DNA of 64,000 nucleotides. Source: Chitinophagaceae bacterium UBA4411. Its GTDB lineage: Bacteria > Bacteroidota > Bacteroidia > Chitinophagales > Chitinophagaceae. The DNA is taken from positions 62,001-126,000 of the forward strand of contig DGQP01000008.1 in the NCBI GenBank assembly GCA_002400415.1, written 5' to 3'. The position numbers and the translations under genes were made by a program. Of the stretch, positions 43,902-52,459 are shown piece by piece (the first letter of the stretch is position 1; each line of letters begins with the position of its first letter). The notes under the pieces are model-generated. The model worked only from the letters and a program-made list of their open reading frames with translations, had not been told where the DNA came from and ran no database searches.

Positions 43902-43913
43902 ATCGCATACAAC
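43902..43913 (+). repeat. Outgoing half-site at the right end of the array
   Basis: ATCGCATACAAC is the reverse complement of GTTGTATGCGAT and matches the start of the same unit (GTTGTA and ATGCGATA, 42274-42291, with a 5-base insertion). No right arm follows; 60 bp later the kdp regulator gene begins. The last attC therefore seems truncated. Confidence 0.5.
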
Positions 43914-43973
43914 ATTGTCCTTCAATAATCCCCTGCCAGCTCCCTCCCCGTTTTTCCATAGCTTTGATGGCGC

Positions 43974-45302
43974 ATGAATTCCGTTTTACTCATAGACGAT
44001 GAAGAAAAACTACGGCAGCTGCTGCTGCGCATCATCCGCCTGGAAGGTTTTGATGTGCAGGAAGCCGCCAGCGGCCAGGCTGCCCTTAAAAAGTTAGCCA
44101 GCCAGGATTTTGATGTGGTGCTCTGCGATGTAAAACTTCCTGACAGCAACGGTGTGGACCTGGTGAAACAGATCAGGTCCCTGCATCCCGCCACGGAAGT
44201 GATATTGCTCACCGCCTACGGCAATGTGCCCGATGGAGTGCAGGCCATGCGCAACGGCGCTTTTGATTATATCATGAAAGGCGATGATAATGACAAGATC
44301 ATTCCTTTACTGCACCGGGCCCTGGAGAAAGTGCAATTGCAGCGCAAACTGGAACAACTGCAGCAACGGGTGGCTAAAAAATATTCTTTCGACAGCATCA
44401 TTGGTGATTCAGCCTCCATACAGGAAGCCATTGCACTGGCCCGGAAAGTGGCGGCTACCGATGCCACCGTATTGTTGCTCGGTGAGACCGGCACCGGCAA
44501 AGAAGTATTTGCACAGGCCATCCATCATAACAGCGACCGCTGCAACAAGACCTTTGTGGCGGTGAACTGCAGTGCGTTCAGTAAAGAATTACTGGAAAGT
44601 GAATTGTTTGGTCATAAAGCCGGGGCCTTTACCGGAGCCGTAAAGGATAAAAAAGGATTGTTTGAGGAAGCGAATGGTGGCACTTTCTTCCTGGATGAGA
44701 TCGGCGAGATGCCGGCTGAACTGCAGGCCAAATTACTACGGGTGCTGGAAGCCGGAGAGTTCATCAAAGTGGGGGATACCAAAACCATCAAAGTGAATGT
44801 CCGCATCATTGCGGCCACCAACCGCAACCTGCCAACAGAAATTGAAGCGGGTCATTTCCGGTCCGATCTTTTTTACCGGCTGGCGGTTTTCCAGGTTACG
44901 TTACCGGCATTGCGGGAACGGATAAAAGATATTCCTTCGCTGGCCTTGCATTTCGCCATCATCTTTGCGGGCAAAACAAATAAAGCCATCCCTGTTTTAC
45001 AAAAAGAATATATAGCTGCCCTGCAGCAGTACGACTGGCCCGGCAATATCCGGGAACTGAAGAATGTGATTGAACGGAGTGTGATCCTTGAAAACGGGAA
45101 TGAGCTTACCACCGCCACGTTGCCGTTTACGATGCAGCATCCTGCTGATCATAAAACAACTTCCTTTGAACTGGCCGAAGTGGAGAAACAGCATATCCGC
45201 AAAGTATTACAGCATACAGCCGGTAATAAAACGGAAGCGGCAAGACTGCTGGGTATCGGTCTCACCACTTTGTACCGGAAGATCGAGGAATATAAAATTT
45301 AA
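43974..45302 (+). CDS. Sigma-54-dependent (NtrC-type) response regulator
   Basis: 442 residues: a receiver domain with Asp52 in VVLCDVKLPDSNG, an AAA+ domain with Walker A GETGTGKE and the sigma-54 contact loop GAFTGAVKDKKG, and a C-terminal Fis-type helix-turn-helix (NKTEAARLLGIGLTTLYRKI). It activates sigma-54 RNA polymerase when phosphorylated. In Bacteroidota such regulators often accompany kdp operons in place of KdpE; here it lies upstream of the kdp genes with the kinase at the other end. The gene directly follows the cassette array. Confidence 0.9.
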   Translation: MNSVLLIDDEEKLRQLLLRIIRLEGFDVQEAASGQAALKKLASQDFDVVLCDVKLPDSNGVDLVKQIRSLHPATEVILLTAYGNVPDGVQAMRNGAFDYIMKGDDNDKIIPLLHRALEKVQLQRKLEQLQQRVAKKYSFDSIIGDSASIQEAIALARKVAATDATVLLLGETGTGKEVFAQAIHHNSDRCNKTFVAVNCSAFSKELLESELFGHKAGAFTGAVKDKKGLFEEANGGTFFLDEIGEMPAELQAKLLRVLEAGEFIKVGDTKTIKVNVRIIAATNRNLPTEIEAGHFRSDLFYRLAVFQVTLPALRERIKDIPSLALHFAIIFAGKTNKAIPVLQKEYIAALQQYDWPGNIRELKNVIERSVILENGNELTTATLPFTMQHPADHKTTSFELAEVEKQHIRKVLQHTAGNKTEAARLLGIGLTTLYRKIEEYKI

Positions 45303-45315
45303 TAGCCCATATGAA

Positions 45316-45921
45316 ATGGAAGAAATAAGAAAATATTTAAGCTTACATTCAAAAATTACTGATAATGCATGGGCAGAATTATCTAGCCTCTTAAAGGAAG
45401 AAGAGATCAATAAAAAAGATTTCTTTGTTAAAGCTGGCAAAGTCTGTTCTAAAATTGGTTTTCTTAAATCAGGTTTCCTACGAGCATACTATTGTGACGA
45501 GAAAAGAAAGGAGAAAACTGTATATTTTAATTTTCTAGCAAGGAACCCATTTGTTAGTGATTTTGAGTCCTTTATTTCAGAGAACAAAAGCAGATTAAAT
45601 GTTCAAGCAATAACTAAATGTAGAATAATCTTTATTGACAGGAGAGCCTTGTATAAATTATATGAGAGTCATCCATCAATTGAAAGATTAGGTAGAGTAT
45701 TAGCAGAGCGACATTATTTGGATGCATTAGATAGGATTAGAAATTTTAAAACAGAAGCTACTAATAGATACAAAATCCTATCTGAAAAATATCCTGAACT
45801 TGTCCACAATATTCCTTCCAATATGATTGCCAATTATCTTGATATAACAGAAACAAGCCTAAGTAGAATTAAGAGAGATATTTATACTTCCTCTAAAAAG
45901 TTGCCATATGGCAAAAAATGA
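45316..45921 (+). CDS. Crp/Fnr-family transcriptional regulator
   Basis: 201 residues from the ATG at 45316, 13 bp after the regulator stop; a longer frame to 45088 overlaps that gene and is not family-like. The N-terminal cyclic-nucleotide-binding-type jelly roll contains FFVKAGKVCSKIGFLKSGFL. The C-terminal DNA-binding domain is short, with IANYLDITETSLSRIKRDIY as helix-turn-helix. This cNMP-binding-type regulator is common in Bacteroidota and has unknown ligands. It is AT-rich compared with its neighbours and may be a later insertion. Confidence 0.8.
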   Translation: MEEIRKYLSLHSKITDNAWAELSSLLKEEEINKKDFFVKAGKVCSKIGFLKSGFLRAYYCDEKRKEKTVYFNFLARNPFVSDFESFISENKSRLNVQAITKCRIIFIDRRALYKLYESHPSIERLGRVLAERHYLDALDRIRNFKTEATNRYKILSEKYPELVHNIPSNMIANYLDITETSLSRIKRDIYTSSKKLPYGKK

Positions 45922-45960
45922 ATAAATAATTATTTTTACTTTTAGGTATAAAAAATAATT

Positions 45961-46263
45961 ATGGAAGAAATTTACAATCAAATGCACTATGACGGGACCC
46001 AGATCTCGAAATTCCTTAACCGAACTTTCTTATTTGACAAATCTGGTCGTTCCATAACTCAAACTGTAATCGATGGGAGTTCTAATCTGACAAATGGAGG
46101 ATTAATGCTTTCTGGAGAAGTTGCCCATGCTTTTATGATTGGTGGAGCTTACTGCTTATTTTCAAAAAATAAGAATTTGAGAACAGTTGGCGGTATCACT
46201 TGGCTATTGATCAGCATTGCCTACATAGCTGGAAGACAAAATAGTAAATCGAAACGTTACTAA
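45961..46263 (+). CDS. Hypothetical protein with one membrane hairpin
   Basis: 100 residues. The soluble N-terminal part (NQMHYDGTQISKFLNRTFLF) is followed by a segment of small hydrophobic residues (NLTNGGLMLSGEVAHAFMIG) and a second helix (GGITWLLISIAYIAGRQ) with a basic tail. No family. It follows the Crp-like gene and shares its AT-rich codon use, so the two may have arrived together. A strong terminator follows. Confidence 0.5.
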   Translation: MEEIYNQMHYDGTQISKFLNRTFLFDKSGRSITQTVIDGSSNLTNGGLMLSGEVAHAFMIGGAYCLFSKNKNLRTVGGITWLLISIAYIAGRQNSKSKRY

Positions 46264-46287
46264 CTTAATTTTTCATTTTGAAAACCC

Positions 46288-46313
46288 ACCCTTCCATTTT
46301 GGAAGGGTTTTTC
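46288..46313 (+). terminator. Intrinsic terminator
   Basis: A perfect 8-bp stem ACCCTTCC / GGAAGGGT with loop ATTTT, then a run of T. It ends the transcript of the regulator, Crp-like and hypothetical genes before the kdp region. Confidence 0.85.
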
Positions 46314-46444
46314 ATTTTGGAACAAATCCATTACCAATCCCTGATTCCTCCCAAACCCTTGCTGTTCCTGTCGTTCAGCCCTTGCCAATTACTTATTCCC
46401 CAAAAAGGCATTGCATTTGGCATATCCTGTCAAAACACTATAAC

Positions 46445-46558
46445 ATGAAAAAGGATCCTTTACAGGGACTTGGTAAACGATTAAAGCTGCATATCATCAT
46501 CCCTCTTATTTATTTCGGGACGCTGATCGTGGCGCTGATCAGCAGGTCGTTGCATTAA
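46445..46558 (+). CDS. 37-residue membrane micropeptide before kdp
   Basis: An ATG-started ORF with a basic, soluble start (MKKDPLQGLGKRLKLH) and one helix (IIIPLIYFGTLIVALISRSLH). It has the size and topology of regulatory micropeptides of transport systems. No named family. It precedes the other small ORFs and kdpF, A, B and C in the same orientation. Confidence 0.5.
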   Translation: MKKDPLQGLGKRLKLHIIIPLIYFGTLIVALISRSLH

Positions 46559-46658
46559 TGAGTTGGCAGAATCAGCCGACCGGCAAACACAATCATCTTT
46601 CCGGTTAGTACAGAAGTGACGGGAACCCGCTGCTGCACGGATATAAACTTTATATACC

Positions 46659-46775
46659 ATAACAAGTGAAAGAAAAACCGGAAAAGATAAAGAGGTGGCG
46701 CTGATCATCCTGATATGGCTGGCAGCCCTTGCTGTCGCCGGCCTGGTTTTGCTGAAAGTAAGATCGCTTTTCTGA
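46659..46775 (+). CDS. Possible 38-residue membrane micropeptide before kdp
   Basis: The open frame has no ATG; ATA at 46659 or GTG at 46695 would have to serve. It codes for a charged start (TSERKTGKDKE) and one helix (VALIILIWLAALAVAGLVLL) ending in KVRSLF. The composition is convincing for a membrane peptide, but the lack of a normal start weakens the case. Confidence 0.3.
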   Translation: MTSERKTGKDKEVALIILIWLAALAVAGLVLLKVRSLF

Positions 46776-46790
46776 TAAAAACACAATCAC

Positions 46791-46874
46791 ATGATAACAA
46801 GTATTCTTTTACTGGCCGGGCTTCTCTGCTTTTGGCTCTTTTTTAAATCCATCGACTGGTTCGAAAAAATTTAA
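46791..46874 (+). CDS. 27-residue membrane micropeptide before kdpF
   Basis: MITSILLLAGLLCFWLFF and an amphipathic end (SIDWFEKI). It begins with ATG, has one helix and stops five bases before the kdpF start. It probably belongs to the kdp transcript and may sit beside KdpF in the complex; this role is inferred from position. Confidence 0.5.
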   Translation: MITSILLLAGLLCFWLFFKSIDWFEKI

Positions 46875-46879
46875 ACAAC

Positions 46880-46960
46880 ATGATGACCGTATTATTTATT
46901 CTGTCCGCTATCGTATTCGTGTACCTCGTTTACGTATTGATCAAACCCGAAAAATTCTGA
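46880..46960 (+). CDS. kdpF: KdpF subunit of the K+-transporting ATPase
   Basis: 26 residues (a second ATG three bases later is equally possible). One helix ends in YLVYVLIKPEKF; the aromatic-rich helix with an L(I/L)xxExF end is the KdpF pattern, and it lies four bases before kdpA, the usual place. KdpF stabilises the KdpABC complex in the inner membrane. Confidence 0.75.
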   Translation: MMTVLFILSAIVFVYLVYVLIKPEKF

Positions 46961-46964
46961 ACAC

Positions 46965-48680
46965 ATGAACAGCGAAATAACAGGCGTAGTTTTAATATTC
47001 CTCCTTACGGTTATCCTTGCCTATCCGTTGGGAAAGTATATTGCCCGGGTCTTTGCCGGTGAAAAGACAATCACCGGTTTTATGAACCCGTTGGAAAAAT
47101 TCATTTTCCGCATCAGTGGTATCAACCCGCGGAAGAGCATGAACTGGAAACAATTCCTGAAAGCCATGCTGACCATTAATCTGCTATGGCTGGTTTATGG
47201 TATGTTCCTGCTTATTTTCCAGGATAAACTGCCTTTGAATCCCGATGGCAATCCCGGGCAAACACCTGACCTTGCTTTTAATACAGCGATTAGTTTTTTA
47301 GTGAACTGTAACCTGCAGCACTATTCCGGTGAATCAGGCCTGACCTATTTCACCCAGTTATTTGTAGTTACTTTTTTACAATTCGTAAGTGCTGCCACCG
47401 GCATTGCGGTAATGATGGCTCTCTTTAACGGGTTAAAAGAAAAGACCAGCAATAACCTCGGTAATTTCTGGAACTATTTTGTAAAGAGTATTACCCGGAT
47501 TTTATTGCCTTTATCTATTATCGTTGCGGTGATATTGGCCTTCAACGGAACTCCCACCAGTTATGAGGGGAAGGACAGCATTGTTACCCTGCAGGGTGAT
47601 AGTGTGCAGGTATCAAGAGGTCCGGCTGCCGGTATGATCGCTATCAAACAACTCGGCACCAATGGTGGTGGCTGGTTTGGCGTGAACTCAGCACATCCGC
47701 TGGAGAATCCCAATTACCTGACCAATGCCGTGGAAACTATTTCGATCCTCGTGATTCCCATTGCACTGGTTTTTGCGCTGGGTTTTTATATCAACAAAAG
47801 AAAATTAGCCAACGTCATCTTTGCTGTGATGACATTCCTTTTCGTCATCTTTTGCGCCATTACTGTTTATTATGAAACAAAGGGAAACCCGGCGATTGAC
47901 CAGCTCGGCATTGCACAAACCGCCGGGAGCATGGAAGGTAAAGAAGTGAGACTGGGTGCAGCAGCTACCGCATTCTGGAGTGTGGCCACCACTTCCACGT
48001 CCAACGGATCGGTCAATGGGATGCATGATAGTTTAACGCCTGTCTCCGGCGGCGTGGTGATCCTTGATATGATGATCAATGCCCTTTATGGTGGTGTGGG
48101 TGTTGGTCTGCTCAACTATTTCATATTTATCATCATTGCTGTTTTCATTTCAGGACTGATGGTGGGACGTACCCCGGAATTCATGGGCCATAAAGTGGAA
48201 GCCAGGGAAGTGAAGATCGCTGCGCTGGTTACGTTACTATCAGCCTTTTTAATAAAAGGATTTACAGCATTAGCTGCCTATATGGTGGCCCATCATCCCG
48301 ATATCGCCTGGCAGGTGAAACCGGGAGCCTGGCTGAACAACCCGTCTTACCATGGTTTTTCCGAAATGCTGTATGAGTTCACTTCGGCCAATGCCAATAA
48401 CGGAAGCGGCTTTGAAGGATTAGGCGATAATAATATCTTCTGGAATGTGACCACGGGTATTGTATTGATACTCGGAAGATACCTGCCCATTATTGCGCCG
48501 GTTGCTATTATTGGTTTGCTGGCGAAGAAGAAATTCATTCCCGAATCACCCGGCACACTGCGAACAGATTCCGGCACCTTCGGTGTGATGACACTGGCGG
48601 TAATCATCATCATTACTGCTTTATCCTATTTACCGGCACTGGCACTGGGACCATTAGCTGAATATTTTTCACTGTATTAA
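46965..48680 (+). CDS. kdpA: K+-transporting ATPase, channel-like subunit KdpA
   Basis: 571 residues with ten membrane helices. The four selectivity-filter loops of KdpA are visible around NCNLQHYSGESG, LGTNGGGWFGVNSAHP, TSTSNGSVNGMHDS and ANANNGSGFEG. The length is normal. It binds and passes K+ in the high-affinity KdpFABC pump used at low external potassium. The pump is encoded as F-A-B-C in order. Confidence 0.95.
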   Translation: MNSEITGVVLIFLLTVILAYPLGKYIARVFAGEKTITGFMNPLEKFIFRISGINPRKSMNWKQFLKAMLTINLLWLVYGMFLLIFQDKLPLNPDGNPGQTPDLAFNTAISFLVNCNLQHYSGESGLTYFTQLFVVTFLQFVSAATGIAVMMALFNGLKEKTSNNLGNFWNYFVKSITRILLPLSIIVAVILAFNGTPTSYEGKDSIVTLQGDSVQVSRGPAAGMIAIKQLGTNGGGWFGVNSAHPLENPNYLTNAVETISILVIPIALVFALGFYINKRKLANVIFAVMTFLFVIFCAITVYYETKGNPAIDQLGIAQTAGSMEGKEVRLGAAATAFWSVATTSTSNGSVNGMHDSLTPVSGGVVILDMMINALYGGVGVGLLNYFIFIIIAVFISGLMVGRTPEFMGHKVEAREVKIAALVTLLSAFLIKGFTALAAYMVAHHPDIAWQVKPGAWLNNPSYHGFSEMLYEFTSANANNGSGFEGLGDNNIFWNVTTGIVLILGRYLPIIAPVAIIGLLAKKKFIPESPGTLRTDSGTFGVMTLAVIIIITALSYLPALALGPLAEYFSLY

Positions 48681-48690
48681 TTGAAACAAC

Positions 48691-50745
48691 ATGTCAACCA
48701 ATAAACGTTCCATACAATTATTTGACCCTGAACTGATCGGCACTGCGGTGAAACAGTCTTTTGTAAAGCTGAACCCTGCACTGATGATCAAAAACCCGGT
48801 AATGTTTACCGTGGAGATTGGTACCGCCGTAATGCTGGCTGTTTCCATTTACCAGCTCGCCACCGGTGATACTTCACAAGGAGCATTATGGTACAATATT
48901 ACAATCTTCAGCATCCTGCTTATTACGGTGCTCTTTGCCAATTTTGCGGAAGCCCTGGCTGAAGCAAGAGGTAAGGCTCAGGCACAGAGTTTACGGAAGA
49001 CCCGGGAAGATACACCTGCAAAAAAAATACTGCTGGTGGGTGAGATCACACTCAACGAAATAAAACTGGTTCCTTCTTCCCAATTAAGCAAAGGAGATAT
49101 TTTTTTGTGTGAAGCCGGTGATGTGATACCAATGGATGGCGAGATCATTGAAGGATTAGCCACCATTGATGAATCGGCTATTACCGGTGAATCAGCTCCC
49201 GTAATCCGGGAAGCCGGTGGAGATAAATCATCGGTGACCGGTGGTACCAAAGTACTGAGCGACCGTATCAAAGTAAAAGTGACCACCGAACCCGGGGAAT
49301 CATTCTTAGACAAAATGATCGCCCTTGTGGAAGGTGCATCCAGGCAAAAAACACCTAACGAGATTGCGTTAACGATCTTATTGGCCGCCTTCACACTCAT
49401 TTTTATTATTGTGTGTGTGACGCTGAAACCTTTTGCTGATTATGCCAATACCCCGGTCACCATTGCCGCCTTCATTTCCTTGTTTGTCTGCCTGATACCC
49501 ACCACCATCGGCGGTTTACTATCTGCTATTGGTATTGCCGGTATGGACAGGGCATTGCGGGCTAATGTGATTGCGAAAAGTGGTAAGGCCGTGGAAACAG
49601 CCGGTGATGTGGATGTATTGTTACTGGATAAAACAGGGACTATCACGATCGGTAACCGGAAGGCCACCAATTTTTACCCGGCAGATGGAGTGGATGAAAT
49701 AGCATTTATACAATTCAGCACATTGAGTTCCCTGGCAGATGATACTCCCGAAGGAAAGTCCATTGTTGAACTGGCTGCACAAAAAGGCGTGCAGGGAAAA
49801 AAAGAAAGCGGGATGACCTTTATCAAATTCACCGCAGAAACAAGAAGCAGCGGAGTGAATACAACTGATGGACTCAGCATCCGCAAAGGAGCTTTTGATG
49901 CCATCCGGGATATGGCGGCCAAAGCCGGTCATACCGTTCCTGCTGAAACAGCAGAGAGAGTAAAAATCATTTCTTCCAATGGCGGTACGCCGCTGGTGGT
50001 AGCCGTGAATTATGAAATAAAAGGGGTGATCGAATTGCAGGATATTATCAAACCCGGAATCCAGGAACGTTTTGAACGGTTGCGCAAAATGGGTGTAAAG
50101 ACCGTGATGGTCACGGGCGATAATCCATTAACAGCAAAATACATTGCCACTGTGGCCGGTGTGGATGATTTTATTGCGGAAGCCAAACCGGAAGATAAAA
50201 TGAACTATATCCGCAAAGAACAGCAAAGCGGGAAATTAGTAGCCATGATGGGTGATGGCACCAACGATGCACCGGCCTTAGCACAGGCAGATGTCGGTGT
50301 ATCCATGAATAGTGGTACACAGGCTGCCAAAGAAGCGGGTAATATGGTGGACCTGGATAATGATCCCACCAAACTTATCGAAGTGGTGGAAATAGGAAAA
50401 CAATTATTGATAACAAGAGGAACACTCACTACATTTTCCATAGCGAATGATGTGGCTAAATATTTTGCGATCGTTCCGGCACTGTTCATTGCATCCATCC
50501 CCGCTTTGCAATCATTGAATATTATGGGATTGAAAAGTCCCGAATCAGCTATCCTGTCTGCGGTGATCTTTAATGCGATCATTATCCCGATGCTGATACC
50601 ACTGGCATTGAAAGGGGTGGCGTATAAACCAATCGGCGCTTCTGCGCTGTTGAGAAGAAATTTACTGATCTATGGATTGGGCGGTGTCATCATTCCTTTT
50701 ATTGGCATCAAATTAATTGATCTGCTGCTTGGATTATTTATGTAA
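48691..50745 (+). CDS. kdpB: K+-transporting P-type ATPase subunit KdpB
   Basis: 684 residues. The phosphorylated Asp is in LLLDKTGTITIGNR; TGES is in ITGESAPV, the hinge in MVTGDNPLTA and MMGDGTNDAPAL. It hydrolyses ATP to drive K+ import by KdpA. The N-terminus begins with an extension containing ELIGTAVKQSFVKLNPALM, as usual in KdpB. It starts ten bases after kdpA. Confidence 0.95.
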   Translation: MSTNKRSIQLFDPELIGTAVKQSFVKLNPALMIKNPVMFTVEIGTAVMLAVSIYQLATGDTSQGALWYNITIFSILLITVLFANFAEALAEARGKAQAQSLRKTREDTPAKKILLVGEITLNEIKLVPSSQLSKGDIFLCEAGDVIPMDGEIIEGLATIDESAITGESAPVIREAGGDKSSVTGGTKVLSDRIKVKVTTEPGESFLDKMIALVEGASRQKTPNEIALTILLAAFTLIFIIVCVTLKPFADYANTPVTIAAFISLFVCLIPTTIGGLLSAIGIAGMDRALRANVIAKSGKAVETAGDVDVLLLDKTGTITIGNRKATNFYPADGVDEIAFIQFSTLSSLADDTPEGKSIVELAAQKGVQGKKESGMTFIKFTAETRSSGVNTTDGLSIRKGAFDAIRDMAAKAGHTVPAETAERVKIISSNGGTPLVVAVNYEIKGVIELQDIIKPGIQERFERLRKMGVKTVMVTGDNPLTAKYIATVAGVDDFIAEAKPEDKMNYIRKEQQSGKLVAMMGDGTNDAPALAQADVGVSMNSGTQAAKEAGNMVDLDNDPTKLIEVVEIGKQLLITRGTLTTFSIANDVAKYFAIVPALFIASIPALQSLNIMGLKSPESAILSAVIFNAIIIPMLIPLALKGVAYKPIGASALLRRNLLIYGLGGVIIPFIGIKLIDLLLGLFM

Positions 50746-50811
50746 AAAATCACCGGTAAGATAGTAAGGCGGTAAGGCTGCTATTTCCCGGCAACTCAAA
50801 AACAAGAAAAA

Positions 50812-51366
50812 ATGAAAAAGAATCTTTTAATATCACTAAAGCTCACACTTGTAATGATCATCCTGTGTGCAGTACTATATCCCCTGCTGATTGCCGGCAT
50901 TGGTAAAGTCGCTCCCGGTGGCGGAAAGGGTGAAACTGTTTCGGTAAATGGTAAAGTGGTGGGTTATGAAAAGATTGGTCAGCGATTTACCAATGACAAC
51001 TATTTCTGGGGCCGGCCCTCTGCGGTGGATTATAATGCAGCCGGTTCAGCCGGCAGTAACAAAGGACCTTCTAACCCGGATTATTTACAACTTGTAAAAG
51101 ACAGGATCGATAGCTTCTTAGTACACAACCCTGGTATTAAGAAGGAAGAAATACCAGCTGACCTCGTAACAGCCAGCGGCAGTGGTTTGGATCCGCATAT
51201 TTCACCGGCGGCTGCTTATGTGCAGGTAAAGCGTATTGCCACTGTAAGAGGAATAGCAGAAAACAAAGTAAGAGCATTGGTGGACCGGCAGGTTGAAAAA
51301 ACTGTGCTTGGCCCTTCTGTAGTGAACGTACTGAAAATAAATATCGCCTTAGATAACTTAAAATAA
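50812..51366 (+). CDS. kdpC: K+-transporting ATPase subunit KdpC
   Basis: 184 residues with one N-terminal helix (LLISLKLTLVMIILCAVLYP). The periplasmic part has RFTNDNYFWGRPSAVDYNA and ASGSGLDPHISPAAAYVQV, both typical of KdpC. It increases the ATP/K+ affinity of the complex. The distance from kdpB is 66 bp. Confidence 0.93.
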   Translation: MKKNLLISLKLTLVMIILCAVLYPLLIAGIGKVAPGGGKGETVSVNGKVVGYEKIGQRFTNDNYFWGRPSAVDYNAAGSAGSNKGPSNPDYLQLVKDRIDSFLVHNPGIKKEEIPADLVTASGSGLDPHISPAAAYVQVKRIATVRGIAENKVRALVDRQVEKTVLGPSVVNVLKINIALDNLK

Positions 51367-51387
51367 ACGACCCGTAAACTATAAAAG

Positions 51388-52458
51388 ATGAAAAAGATTT
51401 TGTTTGGAACAGCTTTATTGATCAGTACGCAATTAATAGCCCAGGACACAACCGGCTCACTAACCGTCAGCGGTTATGCGGAAGCTTATTACCAATATGA
51501 TTTTAATAAGCCTTCAGATAACAATCGTCCCGGTTTTATGTACAGCCATAACCGGCATAATGAATTTAACCTGAACCTTGGTTTTGTAAAAGCTAACTAT
51601 ACGGCTGAAAGAGTAAGAGCTAATCTCGCCCTGGCCGCCGGTACTTATATGAATGCCAACTATGCCGCCGAGCCGGGGGTATTAAAAAACGTGTATGAAG
51701 CCAATGCAGGCGTGAAACTGGGTAAAAAGAAAAATCTCTGGCTGGATGCCGGGGTCTTCGCTTCTCACATCGGTTTTGAAAGTGCCATCAGTAAGGACTG
51801 CTGGTCATTGACAAGAAGTATGCTGGCAGATAATTCTCCCTACTATGAAGCCGGGGTCAAACTTACCTATACCACCGGTGATGGTAAATGGTTGCTGAGT
51901 GGTATGGCCCTCAACGGCTGGCAACGGATCAAAAGAGTGGATGGGAATTCACTGATGAGCTGGGGTACACAAGTACAGTTCAAACCATCCGATAAAGTAT
52001 TGCTGAATTACAGCACATTCATTGGCACCGATAAACCGGATAGCGCACGGCTCTCAAGATTCTTCCATAACCTCTATGGCGTTTTTACACTCAGTAACAA
52101 AATCGGGTTGACACTGGGAGTTGATATCGGCACGGAAGAAAAAACTTCTCCGGGCAATGGCAGCAATACCTGGTACAGCCCCGTGGGCATTATTAAGTAC
52201 AGTATCTGTGATAGATGGAGTATTGCCGCCCGGGCTGAATATTACAGTGATGCAAACGGGGTGATCATTGCCACCGGTACTCCCAATGGTTTTAAGACAA
52301 CAGGTTTCTCGCTGAATATTGATCATGCGCCGGCAAAGAATGTATCGGTCCGGCTGGAAGCAAGGAGCCTGAACAGTAAGGATAAGATATTTACCAGGGG
52401 AACAGGATTCACCGCAACAAACGCCTTTATTACTTCATCTATAGCAGTAGCATTTTGA
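51388..52458 (+). CDS. Outer-membrane porin of beta-barrel-2 (BBP2) type in the kdp operon
   Basis: 356 residues with a signal peptide (KKILFGTALLISTQLIAQ). Repeated alternating strands follow, with TVSGYAEAYYQYDF at the start and SRFFHNLYGVFTLSNKIGL and TGFSLNIDHAPAKNVSVRLE in the last third, ending in a terminal phenylalanine (SIAVAF), the signature of a BAM substrate. It resembles the putative porin family PF07642. Sitting between kdpC and kdpD, it probably lets K+ or other solutes across the outer membrane when the pump is induced. Confidence 0.8.
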   Translation: MKKILFGTALLISTQLIAQDTTGSLTVSGYAEAYYQYDFNKPSDNNRPGFMYSHNRHNEFNLNLGFVKANYTAERVRANLALAAGTYMNANYAAEPGVLKNVYEANAGVKLGKKKNLWLDAGVFASHIGFESAISKDCWSLTRSMLADNSPYYEAGVKLTYTTGDGKWLLSGMALNGWQRIKRVDGNSLMSWGTQVQFKPSDKVLLNYSTFIGTDKPDSARLSRFFHNLYGVFTLSNKIGLTLGVDIGTEEKTSPGNGSNTWYSPVGIIKYSICDRWSIAARAEYYSDANGVIIATGTPNGFKTTGFSLNIDHAPAKNVSVRLEARSLNSKDKIFTRGTGFTATNAFITSSIAVAF

Positions 52459-52459
52459 T

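Larger units (their letters stand above)
38821..43913 (+). mobile_element. Integron-like gene cassette array without integrase (CALIN)
   Basis: Five units in the same orientation are each bounded by a short core at the left and its reverse complement just after the gene: GTTAGCAGCAACC ... GGCTGCTGCTAAC; GTAAGCTGCAACC ... GGCTGCAGCTTAC; GTACCGCAGCC ... GGCGGCTAAC (weaker); GTTAGGTGC ... GCACCTAAC; GTTGTAC+ATGCGATA ... ATCGCATACAAC. A circularised cassette would bring its own two halves together to make one attC, so this pairing within units is the diagnostic feature. Between units the spacers are long palindromes (81-213 bp) sharing GGGCTGAC in the left arm and ATTCCCAnCC in the right arm. There is no integrase in the window. 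All cargo is AT-rich relative to its flanks. Confidence 0.75.

Noticed and set aside
46400..46444. Sigma-54 promoter for kdp
   Set aside because: TTGGCATATCCTGTCA near 46415-46431 has the -24 part, but the -12 GC is missing, so I do not list it as a promoter although the regulator predicts one.
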